NCBI RefSeq assembly: GCF_002079055.1
Contig: NC_047490.1
Coordinates: 992,001 to 1,056,000, forward strand
Reading direction: 5' to 3'
Source: Saccharomyces paradoxus
Taxonomy: Eukaryota; Ascomycota; Saccharomycetes; Saccharomycetales; Saccharomycetaceae
DNA: 64,000 nt
Position numbers and translations under genes: made by a program. Under the pieces are notes generated by a model, which did no database searches, was not told where the DNA came from, and was given only the letters and a program-made list of their open reading frames with translations. This document shows positions 9,720 to 19,241 of this stretch, one piece after another. Every line of letters starts with the position of its first letter. The first letter of the stretch is position 1.

Positions 9720-11585
9720 CTAAGACATTAACGTATTAACGGCCCATTTTACACTTAATGTCCTTAAGTCGGTATAAGTTTGTCCCACACCAACAAATAA
9801 GATAGGAATCCCTGTTGCATAAACCATATTTACCATAGTACCCAGCATTTCACCAACTGTGTCGCACTTGGAAATAATAAAAAAATCAAGGTTTCTTCCC
9901 TTCCCAAAGGCATCGTTAAAGTTTTTGGCTTGCTGGACAGAATCTGTACCAACCAAAGCCTCCCCAACCATAATGATTTTATCTGGCTTGGCCTGGTCAG
10001 CGAACGATTTCAATGGCGACATTAAAGTAGGATCATTGTGCCTTCTCCCCGCAGTATCCATTAACACTATATCAAAGTTTTGATCACGAGAATATTTGAT
10101 GGCCTGCTTGGCAATCTTGGTCACCAGGTCAGAGCCACCATAACCAGCTTCAAATAATTCAACGTAGTCATTACCAGTTTTACCCCTTTTGTTCTTGGAG
10201 CCACGAACATGTGAATCATCCATCAGTTGTGCCAAATTTTCAACATGAACCCTTAGTTGCTCAACTGCACCAGACCTAAACGTATCACAAGCAACAATCA
10301 AGACCCTAAAATTATTTTGCAATAACCAGAACGCTAGTTTCGAAAGATTTGTTGACTTACCAACACCGTTAACACCAACTATTGAGAATACATATGGATC
10401 ACTTTTACCTTCTTCATCCTTTTTGCTCCTTTTACTTTGAATTTCACGTAATAGGTCAACAGATACTCCAGGCGTTAATATTTGAGTCAATGCTTTTGTT
10501 AAAGATTCACGCGCAGTATTTTCAACACTAGTCCAATTTGCAGTTTTCGAGCCTACAAGATCATGAGAGACTTGCTGGGTTAAATAATCGGCTGCCTCTG
10601 GTGCCACATTCTTGGTTATCAGTTGTTGTGTTAACTTTTCTAATACAGATTTCAAATCATTCTCACTGATAGTTTTGTTACCTAGAACGTGTTTTTGAAG
10701 AAATCCGAAAGCTGTACTGACATACCCAGAATTTTTAGATTCATTTCCACTTATAGCCTCATCTTTATGAGAAGACAAAAGATCATCAATTTCTTTAATT
10801 AAGAAATCACCTCCTTCTGTTCTATCTCCAAAAGAATCTTTATTTATAGTAGCTTCTAGAACTACTTGGCTACCATTGTGGCTGCTGGATGATGAGAAAT
10901 CTAATTTGGATGCGTCTTCATGATTCATTTCATCTAGCATACCACCATCACGACCCCACTTTCGTCCACTACCAATATTTCCTGTAGATGGCTTCTTGGT
11001 TTTTGTGTCCTTCAATTTTTTCTTGATACTTTTATTATACGATTGAGATACTAATTCATTTCTGGCAGGATTATCTGAATTGATCTGGCCTTGTTTTATT
11101 GACTCCTCATATTTTATTTTAAAATATTGCTCAAATTTTTTCAAGTCGTCCTCAATCCCTTGAAATATATCGACGTAGTTATGCTTGTTCTTTTCGTTTT
11201 GGCCTTGAAGATTTTTCCGAATGGATTCACTCAAATGCAATGAGTTCCAAAGCTTTAATACTAGTGTAAGTGTCTGTTGGGATTCTTGGTTTAGTTCTAA
11301 AGTCTGCTCGGCAAAAGTCACCACAAAATATAACTCTGGTTGCTTATTCAAATAAAATAGTGCATTGAATAAAGGAGAATTTTTGTGTTCACTGTTGATT
11401 GTCAGAAGATTGAAATCAAATCCGCCTGTATTAGCATTTGCAACACTTTCTTTTCTAGTTACTGGCGAAGTAATCAGCTGGGATATAAAACCATTAATTT
11501 GTATTTCAGAAAACTTTTTTCCCAGGCAGTTATACTGGTAAAGTACCTGACCTTGAGGGGTAAAGACTGCTAATTGGTCGAACAT
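9720..11585 (-). CDS. SRP101: Signal recognition particle receptor alpha subunit
   Basis: A 621-residue protein from the ATG at 11585, the same as S. cerevisiae; the open frame extends 26 codons further upstream without an ATG. Srp101 is the GTPase subunit of the ER SRP receptor, anchored through Srp102, and it docks ribosome-SRP complexes for cotranslational translocation. The N-terminal SRX domain (MFDQLAVFTPQGQ onward, about 1-150) is followed by a charged linker and the NG GTPase domain. G-domain motifs seen are the P-loop GVNGVGKST (about 405), DTFRSGA, DTAGRR (about 510) and SKCD. The C-terminal helix ends KWAVNTLMS, as in the family. It has no membrane segment of its own, as expected. 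Confidence 0.97.
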   Translation of the reverse strand: MFDQLAVFTPQGQVLYQYNCLGKKFSEIQINGFISQLITSPVTRKESVANANTGGFDFNLLTINSEHKNSPLFNALFYLNKQPELYFVVTFAEQTLELNQESQQTLTLVLKLWNSLHLSESIRKNLQGQNEKNKHNYVDIFQGIEDDLKKFEQYFKIKYEESIKQGQINSDNPARNELVSQSYNKSIKKKLKDTKTKKPSTGNIGSGRKWGRDGGMLDEMNHEDASKLDFSSSSSHNGSQVVLEATINKDSFGDRTEGGDFLIKEIDDLLSSHKDEAISGNESKNSGYVSTAFGFLQKHVLGNKTISENDLKSVLEKLTQQLITKNVAPEAADYLTQQVSHDLVGSKTANWTSVENTARESLTKALTQILTPGVSVDLLREIQSKRSKKDEEGKSDPYVFSIVGVNGVGKSTNLSKLAFWLLQNNFRVLIVACDTFRSGAVEQLRVHVENLAQLMDDSHVRGSKNKRGKTGNDYVELFEAGYGGSDLVTKIAKQAIKYSRDQNFDIVLMDTAGRRHNDPTLMSPLKSFADQAKPDKIIMVGEALVGTDSVQQAKNFNDAFGKGRNLDFFIISKCDTVGEMLGTMVNMVYATGIPILFVGVGQTYTDLRTLSVKWAVNTLMS

Positions 11586-12241
11586 AATCAATGCACTTGT
11601 TGAATCGTGATTTTCTAATTGGAAAATTACCACTTCGTTCAAGAGCAGCTGGATACTATTCAAACTTTAAAATGCTATCAATGTCTGGTCTTAAGGTTAA
11701 ACGCTGACTAAAAAATGTTCTGCCTTTTTCTACCTATCCAGTGTACGATCTCAGAAGTTTAGGCAATCTTCTCTGAAAAATGAACAAAATGGCCCGATGA
11801 GATTCCACTATTATATACGGTAAAAATTACCCAGCGCATAAAAAGTGAGCCAGTAAGAACTGTTTAATATGCTTGCTTTGACAACAGCAGTATAGCAAAA
11901 AGATGTTTAGTAACGGAAAAGATTTAATATATAAGAGTATAAATAACAAAAGACAATATAAATTGAAAATATTGTAAATGTTCGAAAGAAAGCTGCATTA
12001 TTGTTTTATGTATTTTTGAAAAAAAATTATATGATTTAACAAGGCCGAATAGAAAAAGTTGGATCATACTATACCTTACCGAAACGTTTGTTGACAGAAA
12101 AGAAGTACAAAGTCCTGCAGTTGTTAATGTTCGTAGAAAATAAAGACGAAGGGAAGGAATACTGAGGAATGAAACACAATTGCAAAGAACAAAGGTGGAA
12201 CAACAAGAAAAACAGCAATGACGATATTGGTAGGAAAAAGA
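11586..12241. promoter_or_regulatory. SSD1 3' region and SRP101 promoter
   Basis: A 656 bp spacer between two minus-strand genes. It is very AT-rich from about 11880 to 12060, with runs resembling yeast polyadenylation signals just past the SSD1 stop. The part next to 11586 should hold the SRP101 promoter. I see no confident factor site and no credible small gene. Confidence 0.4.
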
Positions 12242-15200
12242 TTATACTCTCCTCATGAATGGATTTAATGCACGGACAGTTAAACATGGCAAAGCCATTC
12301 CCACTTCAGCTCTCAATAAAATAGGAATCTTTTGCAGTTCATGTATTTCTTGTATATAGTTATCATTTTCGACTCTGGTTTCAGTAGTAGAAATAAACTT
12401 TTCTAGAGCACTTTGCTTGTCGTCGCTCGCAGATGGAAGTCTTAGATTTGGTACTGATAAATGCAAATCGCTGAGTTCTTTACTCAATGGATCGCTAATC
12501 AATGGTTCTGCTTCAGCTTCTTTATCGAGTTCAATGTTAGCGATTTCAGCAGCTGTAGATCTGAATTTGTTCTTAATGGAATTTCTATAGGATTTCGGAT
12601 TTTTCTCATCTGGTGGTATGAAAGTTGCGCTATCTACGCCAGGTTGCCAGTGCAACTCCAAAACACGATTGGTACCGTCAAACTCAGCTTTGATCAAAGG
12701 TAGTTGATCCCCGTGAACTCTCTTTTCAATACCAAATTCTGGAATAAAGACATCAAAGGAAGACTCGTAAACTTGCAAAACAGTAGCCATTGTTAATAAT
12801 TGTCCGGTGGTATTACCCATGTCGTTGATTGTTTTGCACAACAGTAGGTGAACTGCTTGTTCTTGTGCTTGGTAGGCACAGTCCTTTTTAAAATTACAAT
12901 ATTCCGAGGTAATCTTCAAAGCTTCCATATCTTCGGTGTATGGATCATCGTGAATAACGGCTTTTAGCTGTCTATGAACGACATGATCAGCATATCTTCT
13001 CATTGGAGCTGTGAAATGTGTGTAAATAGGCAGGTTCAAAGCATAATGACCATATTGATCTGGGTCCACTTTACCTGCAATAAAGTATCTAGCCCTTGGC
13101 ATGGTTTTGAACAGCAAAATTTCGATTCCGACTCTAACATCTTCGTCTTTGATTTTTAGCACTGCTTTGATTAATTCATCCGCTGTATTGACATCAAAAT
13201 TGTAACCGAAATTTTGAATCTTCTTCCTAAATGACGCCATCTTGGTTGCAATCGGTTGCATCTGCCTTCTCAAAAGAGCTAGGTCGCCAAGTTTGGTGTA
13301 AATCTTCTCTGCTACGGTTGAGTTGACTTTTCTTTTAATTTCATTAATTACAACAAAGCCTAAAGTCCTCTCCAAGATGTTCAAGTCAACCTTAACTTTT
13401 TCGTCATCCAAGCTTTCCAACAAGGATAATGTGGGAAGCAACTTAGCTTCTGGATCATTTATTCTTCTAGCATAAAATGATCTAGCGATTTCTTGTACAG
13501 TAGAAAGGTAGCTACCAGGGCTCTCAGTTGATAATTTTTCGTCCAACTGTTCCAATGATAGAATATTTGATGGGGAAATTTTAGATTCGCCCACCCAAGT
13601 AGATTTAATCCTTAGAGTAGAAGAATCTAGAGTGTAAACGACCGATATTGTGGCCGATTCCTTACCAGGAGTCAATGAAAGTTCGTCATTGAAAGATTGT
13701 GGCAACAAATTGACAAGTTTTTGTGGCATAAATACGGCGGAGGACCTCTTTCTCGCACGCCTATCAACAGAGGAGCCTTCTTCAATATGACTGGTTACGT
13801 CAACAACATGACAACCCAGCTCTAAAGTACCATTTCCGTAATTTCTGACATGCAAAGCAAATTCCGAGACCCATCCAAGCTCGGAAATCGCAAAGATATT
13901 GTATTCATTAGCATCAGTAAAATCCCTTCTAAATTCTAAACTTTCAGGGGTTATTGGTAGTGGCTGGAAACTTGGTTTTTCTTTTTGCGGATTTTTTTGA
14001 TCCAAGTATTCATTTGAAAGAAAATTGTTATCCCTTAAAATAGAATCAATTTCAGTATTAGAATCGTGAATATCCCCAAGTTCGGAAACCAGAATACCAA
14101 ATGGATGCAGAGATGTGATTGGCCAACGTTTGATAGAGGCAACGAATAACTTCTCGGAGTATTTATCGGCATTCTCAACAAAGTCTTTTGGAGCTAATTC
14201 CGTAGGAATTGCAATTAATGGGACCTTCTTATCAGTAGGCTTGAACCAAGCAATCTTTGGGCTTTGTGGTGGTTTGTTATTGTCGCTATTGGCTTGTTGG
14301 GAAGGTCTCAATAAACCCAATGTACCACTAAATAACTGACCAGGGATACGATCCAAAACGGCAACAACATGACCTGCGTAAAGTGGCTTGTATTTATCAT
14401 TGATCTCTTCTTCTTCAACTAATAGCAACGACTGGCCCTCAACTTCAACATCATCATTTTTCTTTTGAGTAGGACGTTGTTTCAATGAACTTCTTCTTTT
14501 CACACCTGTTTTGGTAGGAGATGATAAAGAATCACTATCATTATTAATAGTGGATGATCTCTTTCTTCTGACGGATGAATCATCTCTGTTTAGTGAATCA
14601 GATGAAGAGGGTGAGGATAGAAAATTGTTGCTTGTTGCAGCAGTGACAGATGCATCGTTGTGGTAATCGTCATTACTGTTCAAGGGAATTAGGTCGTGCT
14701 GCATAGAGGCATCCTTTCTCCTCTTCTTTTCTTCCTTTTCTTTCTTGGATTCCCAAACGTCGTCAACAACTAATAATTCCACTGCAACTAAATCACCTTC
14801 GAGAGCTCTATTACGATCTTTGGAGCCGCAAATGTAAATATCAGCATCAAGAGCGCCATCTGTAGAAACCCAAGCATCTGATCTGTTCTTTTTATTAACT
14901 CTTAAAATACCAGCTACTAGTCTTCCTTCTTGGATTAACTCAGGGATATTGGCTTGAGGGAGATAGGGTGCGAAGAGGGATTTACGCCCACCTCCGTTGT
15001 TATTACCCTGTGAACTAAAACTATGAACAGATGAATTAGAAGCACGATGCTTGTGCCCCTGTTGAAATATTGCAGGAGGTTCTAAAGTATTAAAAGAATT
15101 ATAATCCCTTGAATTAGAGCCTCTGTGACGGAATGGAGAGAGTTGCTGTTGGGGCTGCTGTGATTGGTTTCTCCAGTTGGAATTAATGCCAGGAGAATAC

Positions 15201-16015
15201 TCGTTATTCCTTGTCTTTGAACGGCGGTGCGTTGAAGAGGTTGCTATGAATTCATCGTCATTATCGCCGTGAGAGTTCGGAGGAAATTTGAAAGAGGGAG
15301 GTGATAGGTTTGAAGTTGCGCGGCGGTGCCCCTGATGAGTATTTGGCGGTGGTGGGAATTTGAAGTCAGATTGCTCCGTAGCAGAATTTGAGCTACTATC
15401 TGTTTGAACAGCATCTATCTTCACAGTCACGCCCGCTTCACCCCCAGATATTCTCTTGGCCTGTTCTTCAGCAGCAGCCTTTTTAGCTTCATTTAGACCT
15501 AAAGAATGCCTTCTAGAATGGCCGTATATGCTGGATTGCGAACTCGTCTTTCTATGTGAGTTAGACCCAGGATTATTATTATTGTTGTTGTTATTATTGT
15601 TGTTGTTATTGTTATCATAAGAATTATGATAATATCCAGAGTTGTTTCTGGAATGAGTTCTACTTCTACTGCCACCTGCACTCATACCGGGCGAATTACC
15701 ATTTGAGTTGTAATGAGGGTGAGGGGGTTGGGGCGTAAAATGATTGTTTGAACCGGAATTTCCTGATAAGTATTGACCGGTCTGTTGCGCCAATTGTTGT
15801 TGCTGCGCCATTAACTGTTGTTGCTGTGCTTGAACTTGCTCCAATTGCTTCTGCAAAGTGAATTGTTCAATCATCAGATTCGTTAACTCACTTTGGGAAC
15901 GCCTGTGTGCAACATGAATTTGCTTTGGAGCGTTCTTACCGCCTCCTGTCGTTTGCACAAACATGTTATTCGGTTCTTGGGACCTATTGTTATTCATGTT
16001 GCTATTTTTAGACAT
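12242..16015 (-). CDS. SSD1: Ssd1 RNA-binding translational repressor (inactive RNase II-like)
   Basis: A 1257-residue protein (1250 in S. cerevisiae). Ssd1 binds mRNAs encoding cell-wall proteins and represses or localises them under control of the Cbk1 kinase. The N-terminal third is disordered: Gln-rich (about 58-80), an Asn run (about 134-147), and repeated His-x-[RK]-[RK]-x-[ST] sites (for example HRRSQS, HSRRHS, HRRATS) that fit the Cbk1 consensus. Cold-shock-like beta barrels follow (from about 350, LVAGILRVNKKNR), then an RNB-like domain (about 690-1020). Where active RNase II enzymes carry a cluster of catalytic aspartates, this protein reads FRRDFTDANEYNIFAIS, so it should be a pseudonuclease. 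The FTAPMRRYADHVVHRQL segment is conserved. Confidence 0.97.
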   Translation of the reverse strand: MSKNSNMNNNRSQEPNNMFVQTTGGGKNAPKQIHVAHRRSQSELTNLMIEQFTLQKQLEQVQAQQQQLMAQQQQLAQQTGQYLSGNSGSNNHFTPQPPHPHYNSNGNSPGMSAGGSRSRTHSRNNSGYYHNSYDNNNNNNNNNNNNNNPGSNSHRKTSSQSSIYGHSRRHSLGLNEAKKAAAEEQAKRISGGEAGVTVKIDAVQTDSSSNSATEQSDFKFPPPPNTHQGHRRATSNLSPPSFKFPPNSHGDNDDEFIATSSTHRRSKTRNNEYSPGINSNWRNQSQQPQQQLSPFRHRGSNSRDYNSFNTLEPPAIFQQGHKHRASNSSVHSFSSQGNNNGGGRKSLFAPYLPQANIPELIQEGRLVAGILRVNKKNRSDAWVSTDGALDADIYICGSKDRNRALEGDLVAVELLVVDDVWESKKEKEEKKRRKDASMQHDLIPLNSNDDYHNDASVTAATSNNFLSSPSSSDSLNRDDSSVRRKRSSTINNDSDSLSSPTKTGVKRRSSLKQRPTQKKNDDVEVEGQSLLLVEEEEINDKYKPLYAGHVVAVLDRIPGQLFSGTLGLLRPSQQANSDNNKPPQSPKIAWFKPTDKKVPLIAIPTELAPKDFVENADKYSEKLFVASIKRWPITSLHPFGILVSELGDIHDSNTEIDSILRDNNFLSNEYLDQKNPQKEKPSFQPLPITPESLEFRRDFTDANEYNIFAISELGWVSEFALHVRNYGNGTLELGCHVVDVTSHIEEGSSVDRRARKRSSAVFMPQKLVNLLPQSFNDELSLTPGKESATISVVYTLDSSTLRIKSTWVGESKISPSNILSLEQLDEKLSTESPGSYLSTVQEIARSFYARRINDPEAKLLPTLSLLESLDDEKVKVDLNILERTLGFVVINEIKRKVNSTVAEKIYTKLGDLALLRRQMQPIATKMASFRKKIQNFGYNFDVNTADELIKAVLKIKDEDVRVGIEILLFKTMPRARYFIAGKVDPDQYGHYALNLPIYTHFTAPMRRYADHVVHRQLKAVIHDDPYTEDMEALKITSEYCNFKKDCAYQAQEQAVHLLLCKTINDMGNTTGQLLTMATVLQVYESSFDVFIPEFGIEKRVHGDQLPLIKAEFDGTNRVLELHWQPGVDSATFIPPDEKNPKSYRNSIKNKFRSTAAEIANIELDKEAEAEPLISDPLSKELSDLHLSVPNLRLPSASDDKQSALEKFISTTETRVENDNYIQEIHELQKIPILLRAEVGMALPCLTVRALNPFMRRV

Positions 16016-17080
16016 AGTGTATATAGACAGAATAGTTGTGCCAAATTTTTGCTGAAAAGTTTTTTTTGCCTTCCTTTGCTATATTAATGTGATAAAATAA
16101 ATGGATGGAATGGAGCAGATATTATACGTTTATGAACCCTTGTCTTCTTCTTCGTGCAGGCAACTTAGATTTCCCTTTGAGAAAAAGTCGTTTCTTTTAG
16201 AATAGTGGCTATGAAAAAATGCGCCTAATGCGGAAAAACGAGGCACCAGCTGTTCTAAAATAAGACCAAAATGTTTAGGATACCAGAAAAATGGTATGAC
16301 GAAGATAAGCCTGACAAGAAGACTATGCAGATATCTTTGACTATTCCGGTTTTTAGGTTACCAAAGACAGAAAACAGGATTGGTCTCAAAAAAAAAAGGA
16401 AATAGCTTATAAGCGAAGTTGTAGAAAGTGGGTACGCTTCAGTAACAGAAAATGTTGAAACGTAGCAAATATTTTAAAGAGAATGACAGGAAAATTCTTA
16501 CCTCTCTAAATTATAATGTATCTCTTATTTCTCAGCTAGGCTCAGAATTATGAGTCTGAAGATATTGTTTGTACGGTAGAACTTGGTTTCTCTGGTGTTA
16601 GAAAATCGGCAGCGTTGGACTCTTCGTCTGTTAATTTCTTGACAAGAGCTGTTAAAGAGAACTGACGAGAAAAAAACCGGGGAAGGAGGAAAGAAGAGAA
16701 AAATACTCGTGATCTAGGCTATCTCAGGTTAACTTTCGTTGGAGGCAGTAGTCTTAAGGCAAATCGTGAAAGAAAGGACTTACTTGTAGAAGGATTGTTT
16801 ATTTAATCCTTGAACTAAACAAATGACAGACTCAGGTTTTTAACGCTCCTTTTTGCGACCTTAAATGATTTGATGGCGGTGGTCGAATGACACACCTGCG
16901 TTATATAAGTTTAGTTTTCCCTTCTTTCCCTTTCTCATCCCCTCGTGAAGCGACTCGGCCCCTTTGGTCAGAAAATTTAAGGTGATACAAATCGTCATGC
17001 GTGACATAAGATCCAGTACTACAACCATCACATTGCACAATCGTTCTTTAAAATTATGTATAAGAATTGCTTCTATGTAG
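16016..17080. promoter_or_regulatory. DPL1 3' region and long SSD1 upstream region
   Basis: A 1065 bp spacer, one of the longest in the window, lying between the DPL1 stop and the SSD1 start, both on the minus strand. It is expected to hold the SSD1 promoter and 5' leader. Two CCCCT (STRE-type) cores occur at 16939-16943 and 16959-16963, but they lie near DPL1 and about 0.9 kb from SSD1, so their relevance is doubtful. A minus-strand frame at 16861-17127 overlaps the DPL1 3' end and shows no domain. No tRNA, LTR or credible gene was seen. Confidence 0.4.
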
Positions 17081-18850
17081 CTACTTGGTGACGGTTTCTT
17101 CTCCTGGACCCAACTTATATAATGCATCTAGGAATCCCACAATCAATTTGTCTGCAACACCAGCAGTTTTAACGCTCCCGGCGACACCATATAGAGCGCT
17201 TGTTCCGTCCGGGGATGGCTTAGAGTTTGATTCACTTTTTAACTCTTGTACGGTAGTACGTAGAATGTCGCAGATCTCGTCCACAACATTAGCGCTCAAC
17301 CTTGTGAAGGCCATGTGTAGTGCGATCGGTTTTTGTAAGGCATTGAAATGCCAGCCTTTCTTGGCTAGTCTGTCCGATAGTTCGTGTATGTTCAAGGTCT
17401 TAGAGGAAAAAGAAATGACTGAATATCTAGGGTCACCCATAATATTCAAGTCCGGAATGCTTTCCTGAATGAATTCCTTGAATTTCATTGCTGCACCGAC
17501 TATTTCTCGGCACGATTCAATGTACCCATTTTCACCCATGTTGACCATAGTTGCCCAACAACCTACGACAATAGCACCTGGCCTCGACCCTGCTAATGTG
17601 GGAGAGCCATACAACCCACCAGTCCAAGCTGGATTTACGTAATATTGATGCATTCGTAAGTCACTGTTTCTATACATTATAACCGACGAACCTTTTGGTG
17701 CAAATCCATACTTATGAGTGTCACATGATATTGAGGTGACGCCCGGGACTCTAAAATCGAGTAATGGTAGGTTCTTGTAACCAGCCTTTTCCATGAATGA
17801 AACAATAAAGGAACCTAGGCAACTGTCGACGTGCAAAGGAAGTTTATATTTCTGCGCTATTTTACCCAAACCTTCAATGTCATCGGCAATGCCATGAGGG
17901 AAGTTTGGAGCGGAACCAACCAGTAAAACCGTGTTCTTATTAATGAATTTTTTTACTTTTTTCAAGTCCGCTTGGTACGTTGTTGGATCCAACTCCACAT
18001 GGCGTAGCTTCATGCCAAAGTAATAGGCAGCTTTGTCAAACCCAGCATGTGCAGTTACGGGAGCAATAATTTCAGGTTCAGTAATGCCACGATGATGAAG
18101 AGCGTACATTTTAGCGCTTAGGCATGCTAAAAGCAAAGACTCCGTACCACCTGAAGTCGTGGTACCACAACCTGTATCAGAAGGGGCATTAAACATTCTC
18201 AAAACCATCGAAACAACTTCGGATTCCATTTTACGTACGGCAGGAAAGACATCAGGATGTAATTGATTGGCAACGCAGTATTTTTCATATGCGATTGTTT
18301 GTAAATGGATTAAATCGTCGCCACCATGGTAAACGGCACCAGAGACCTTGCCTTCTTTCCATTGAGTATGTGGTATTAAGTCATTCAATTTGTTAAGCTC
18401 TTCAATAACATCATCCTGAGGTATCCCATTGGATGGTAACCGCGGGAAATTCATTAGCTGTGAGTCTGATCTAATTAGTTCGTCTTCGATTGATTGTTTC
18501 ACCTTCGAGACTTCCTTTTCTACGGTACCCTTCAAAAACGGTGAATCTAACAACCAACGGAATAATTTTCTAGAAGTATGCTCGTATGTCCTCACCGCTA
18601 ACCTCACCGGCCCATAAACCTTCAATAAGTAAAGAAAGTTACTTAGAAGCCTGTAGCAAAAGACGACAAACAAATAATCTTTCACCATGTTGTACCATGG
18701 GGTATTTATGAAGTAATCATGTACGTCTCTTTTGGATTCGTTGATGGTTAGAATCATAAACTGGGTAAAGTCGCAGTCTTCCCTTAGTAAATGGATCGGC
18801 ATGCCATACCAACTACCGGTTGATAATGTTTTATTTGATACTCCACTCAT
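17081..18850 (-). CDS. DPL1: Dihydrosphingosine phosphate (sphingosine-1-phosphate) lyase
   Basis: A 589-residue enzyme, identical in length to S. cerevisiae Dpl1. This PLP-dependent ER enzyme cleaves phosphorylated long-chain bases to a fatty aldehyde and phosphoethanolamine, the exit step of sphingolipid catabolism. A luminal N-terminus precedes one membrane segment (about residues 52-75, hydrophobic around YLFVVFCYRLLSNFLYLL). The group II decarboxylase fold follows, with the glycine-rich PLP region (GCGTTTSGGTES) and the Schiff-base lysine in CDTHKYGFAPKG, which counts to Lys380. The SUR2 hydroxylase gene, which acts upstream in the same long-chain-base pathway, is about 4 kb away. Confidence 0.98.
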   Translation of the reverse strand: MSGVSNKTLSTGSWYGMPIHLLREDCDFTQFMILTINESKRDVHDYFINTPWYNMVKDYLFVVFCYRLLSNFLYLLKVYGPVRLAVRTYEHTSRKLFRWLLDSPFLKGTVEKEVSKVKQSIEDELIRSDSQLMNFPRLPSNGIPQDDVIEELNKLNDLIPHTQWKEGKVSGAVYHGGDDLIHLQTIAYEKYCVANQLHPDVFPAVRKMESEVVSMVLRMFNAPSDTGCGTTTSGGTESLLLACLSAKMYALHHRGITEPEIIAPVTAHAGFDKAAYYFGMKLRHVELDPTTYQADLKKVKKFINKNTVLLVGSAPNFPHGIADDIEGLGKIAQKYKLPLHVDSCLGSFIVSFMEKAGYKNLPLLDFRVPGVTSISCDTHKYGFAPKGSSVIMYRNSDLRMHQYYVNPAWTGGLYGSPTLAGSRPGAIVVGCWATMVNMGENGYIESCREIVGAAMKFKEFIQESIPDLNIMGDPRYSVISFSSKTLNIHELSDRLAKKGWHFNALQKPIALHMAFTRLSANVVDEICDILRTTVQELKSESNSKPSPDGTSALYGVAGSVKTAGVADKLIVGFLDALYKLGPGEETVTK

Positions 18851-19241
18851 TGTATTAGATGGTAAAATCCCTTTGCGGAAGCTAATCTACTTGCACAGTA
18901 AGTAGGATCTGATCGTTCTATAAAGGTTGGGGCAGTAAATTGAGGGTTTTATTTATATGTGCACTGAAAATATACCAATTTTTCAATCGAAAAAAAGCCC
19001 GATGCGGCCGGCCGGTATTTATGGTAACTAACATGAAATAACACACAAATGTAGTTAATGAAATGTCTCTGAAGAATAAAGTGATAACAGAATAAGCAAC
19101 TGTGCAGGTTCGAAACTTCGACTAATTCCTATGTAATTTCCTTTATTCCAGCGTCATACATATTAAATCAGCCTCATGCATGAAGAAAGTATATAAAATC
19201 TCTCTATATTATACAGTTTGCTTCTCATAAGAACGTCACTT
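18851..19241. promoter_or_regulatory. HDA2 3' region and DPL1 promoter
   Basis: A 391 bp spacer between two minus-strand genes. A short GC-rich palindromic patch (GGCCGGCCGG, near 19004-19013) stands out in an AT-rich background about 155 bp upstream of DPL1. I cannot assign a factor to it. The distal part toward 19200 is AT-rich and should contain the HDA2 polyadenylation signals. Confidence 0.4.

Noticed and set aside
16939-16963. Two CCCCT stress-response cores as SSD1 regulatory sites
   Set aside because: They lie about 0.9 kb from the SSD1 start and next to the DPL1 3' end; five-base cores are too common to support a claim.
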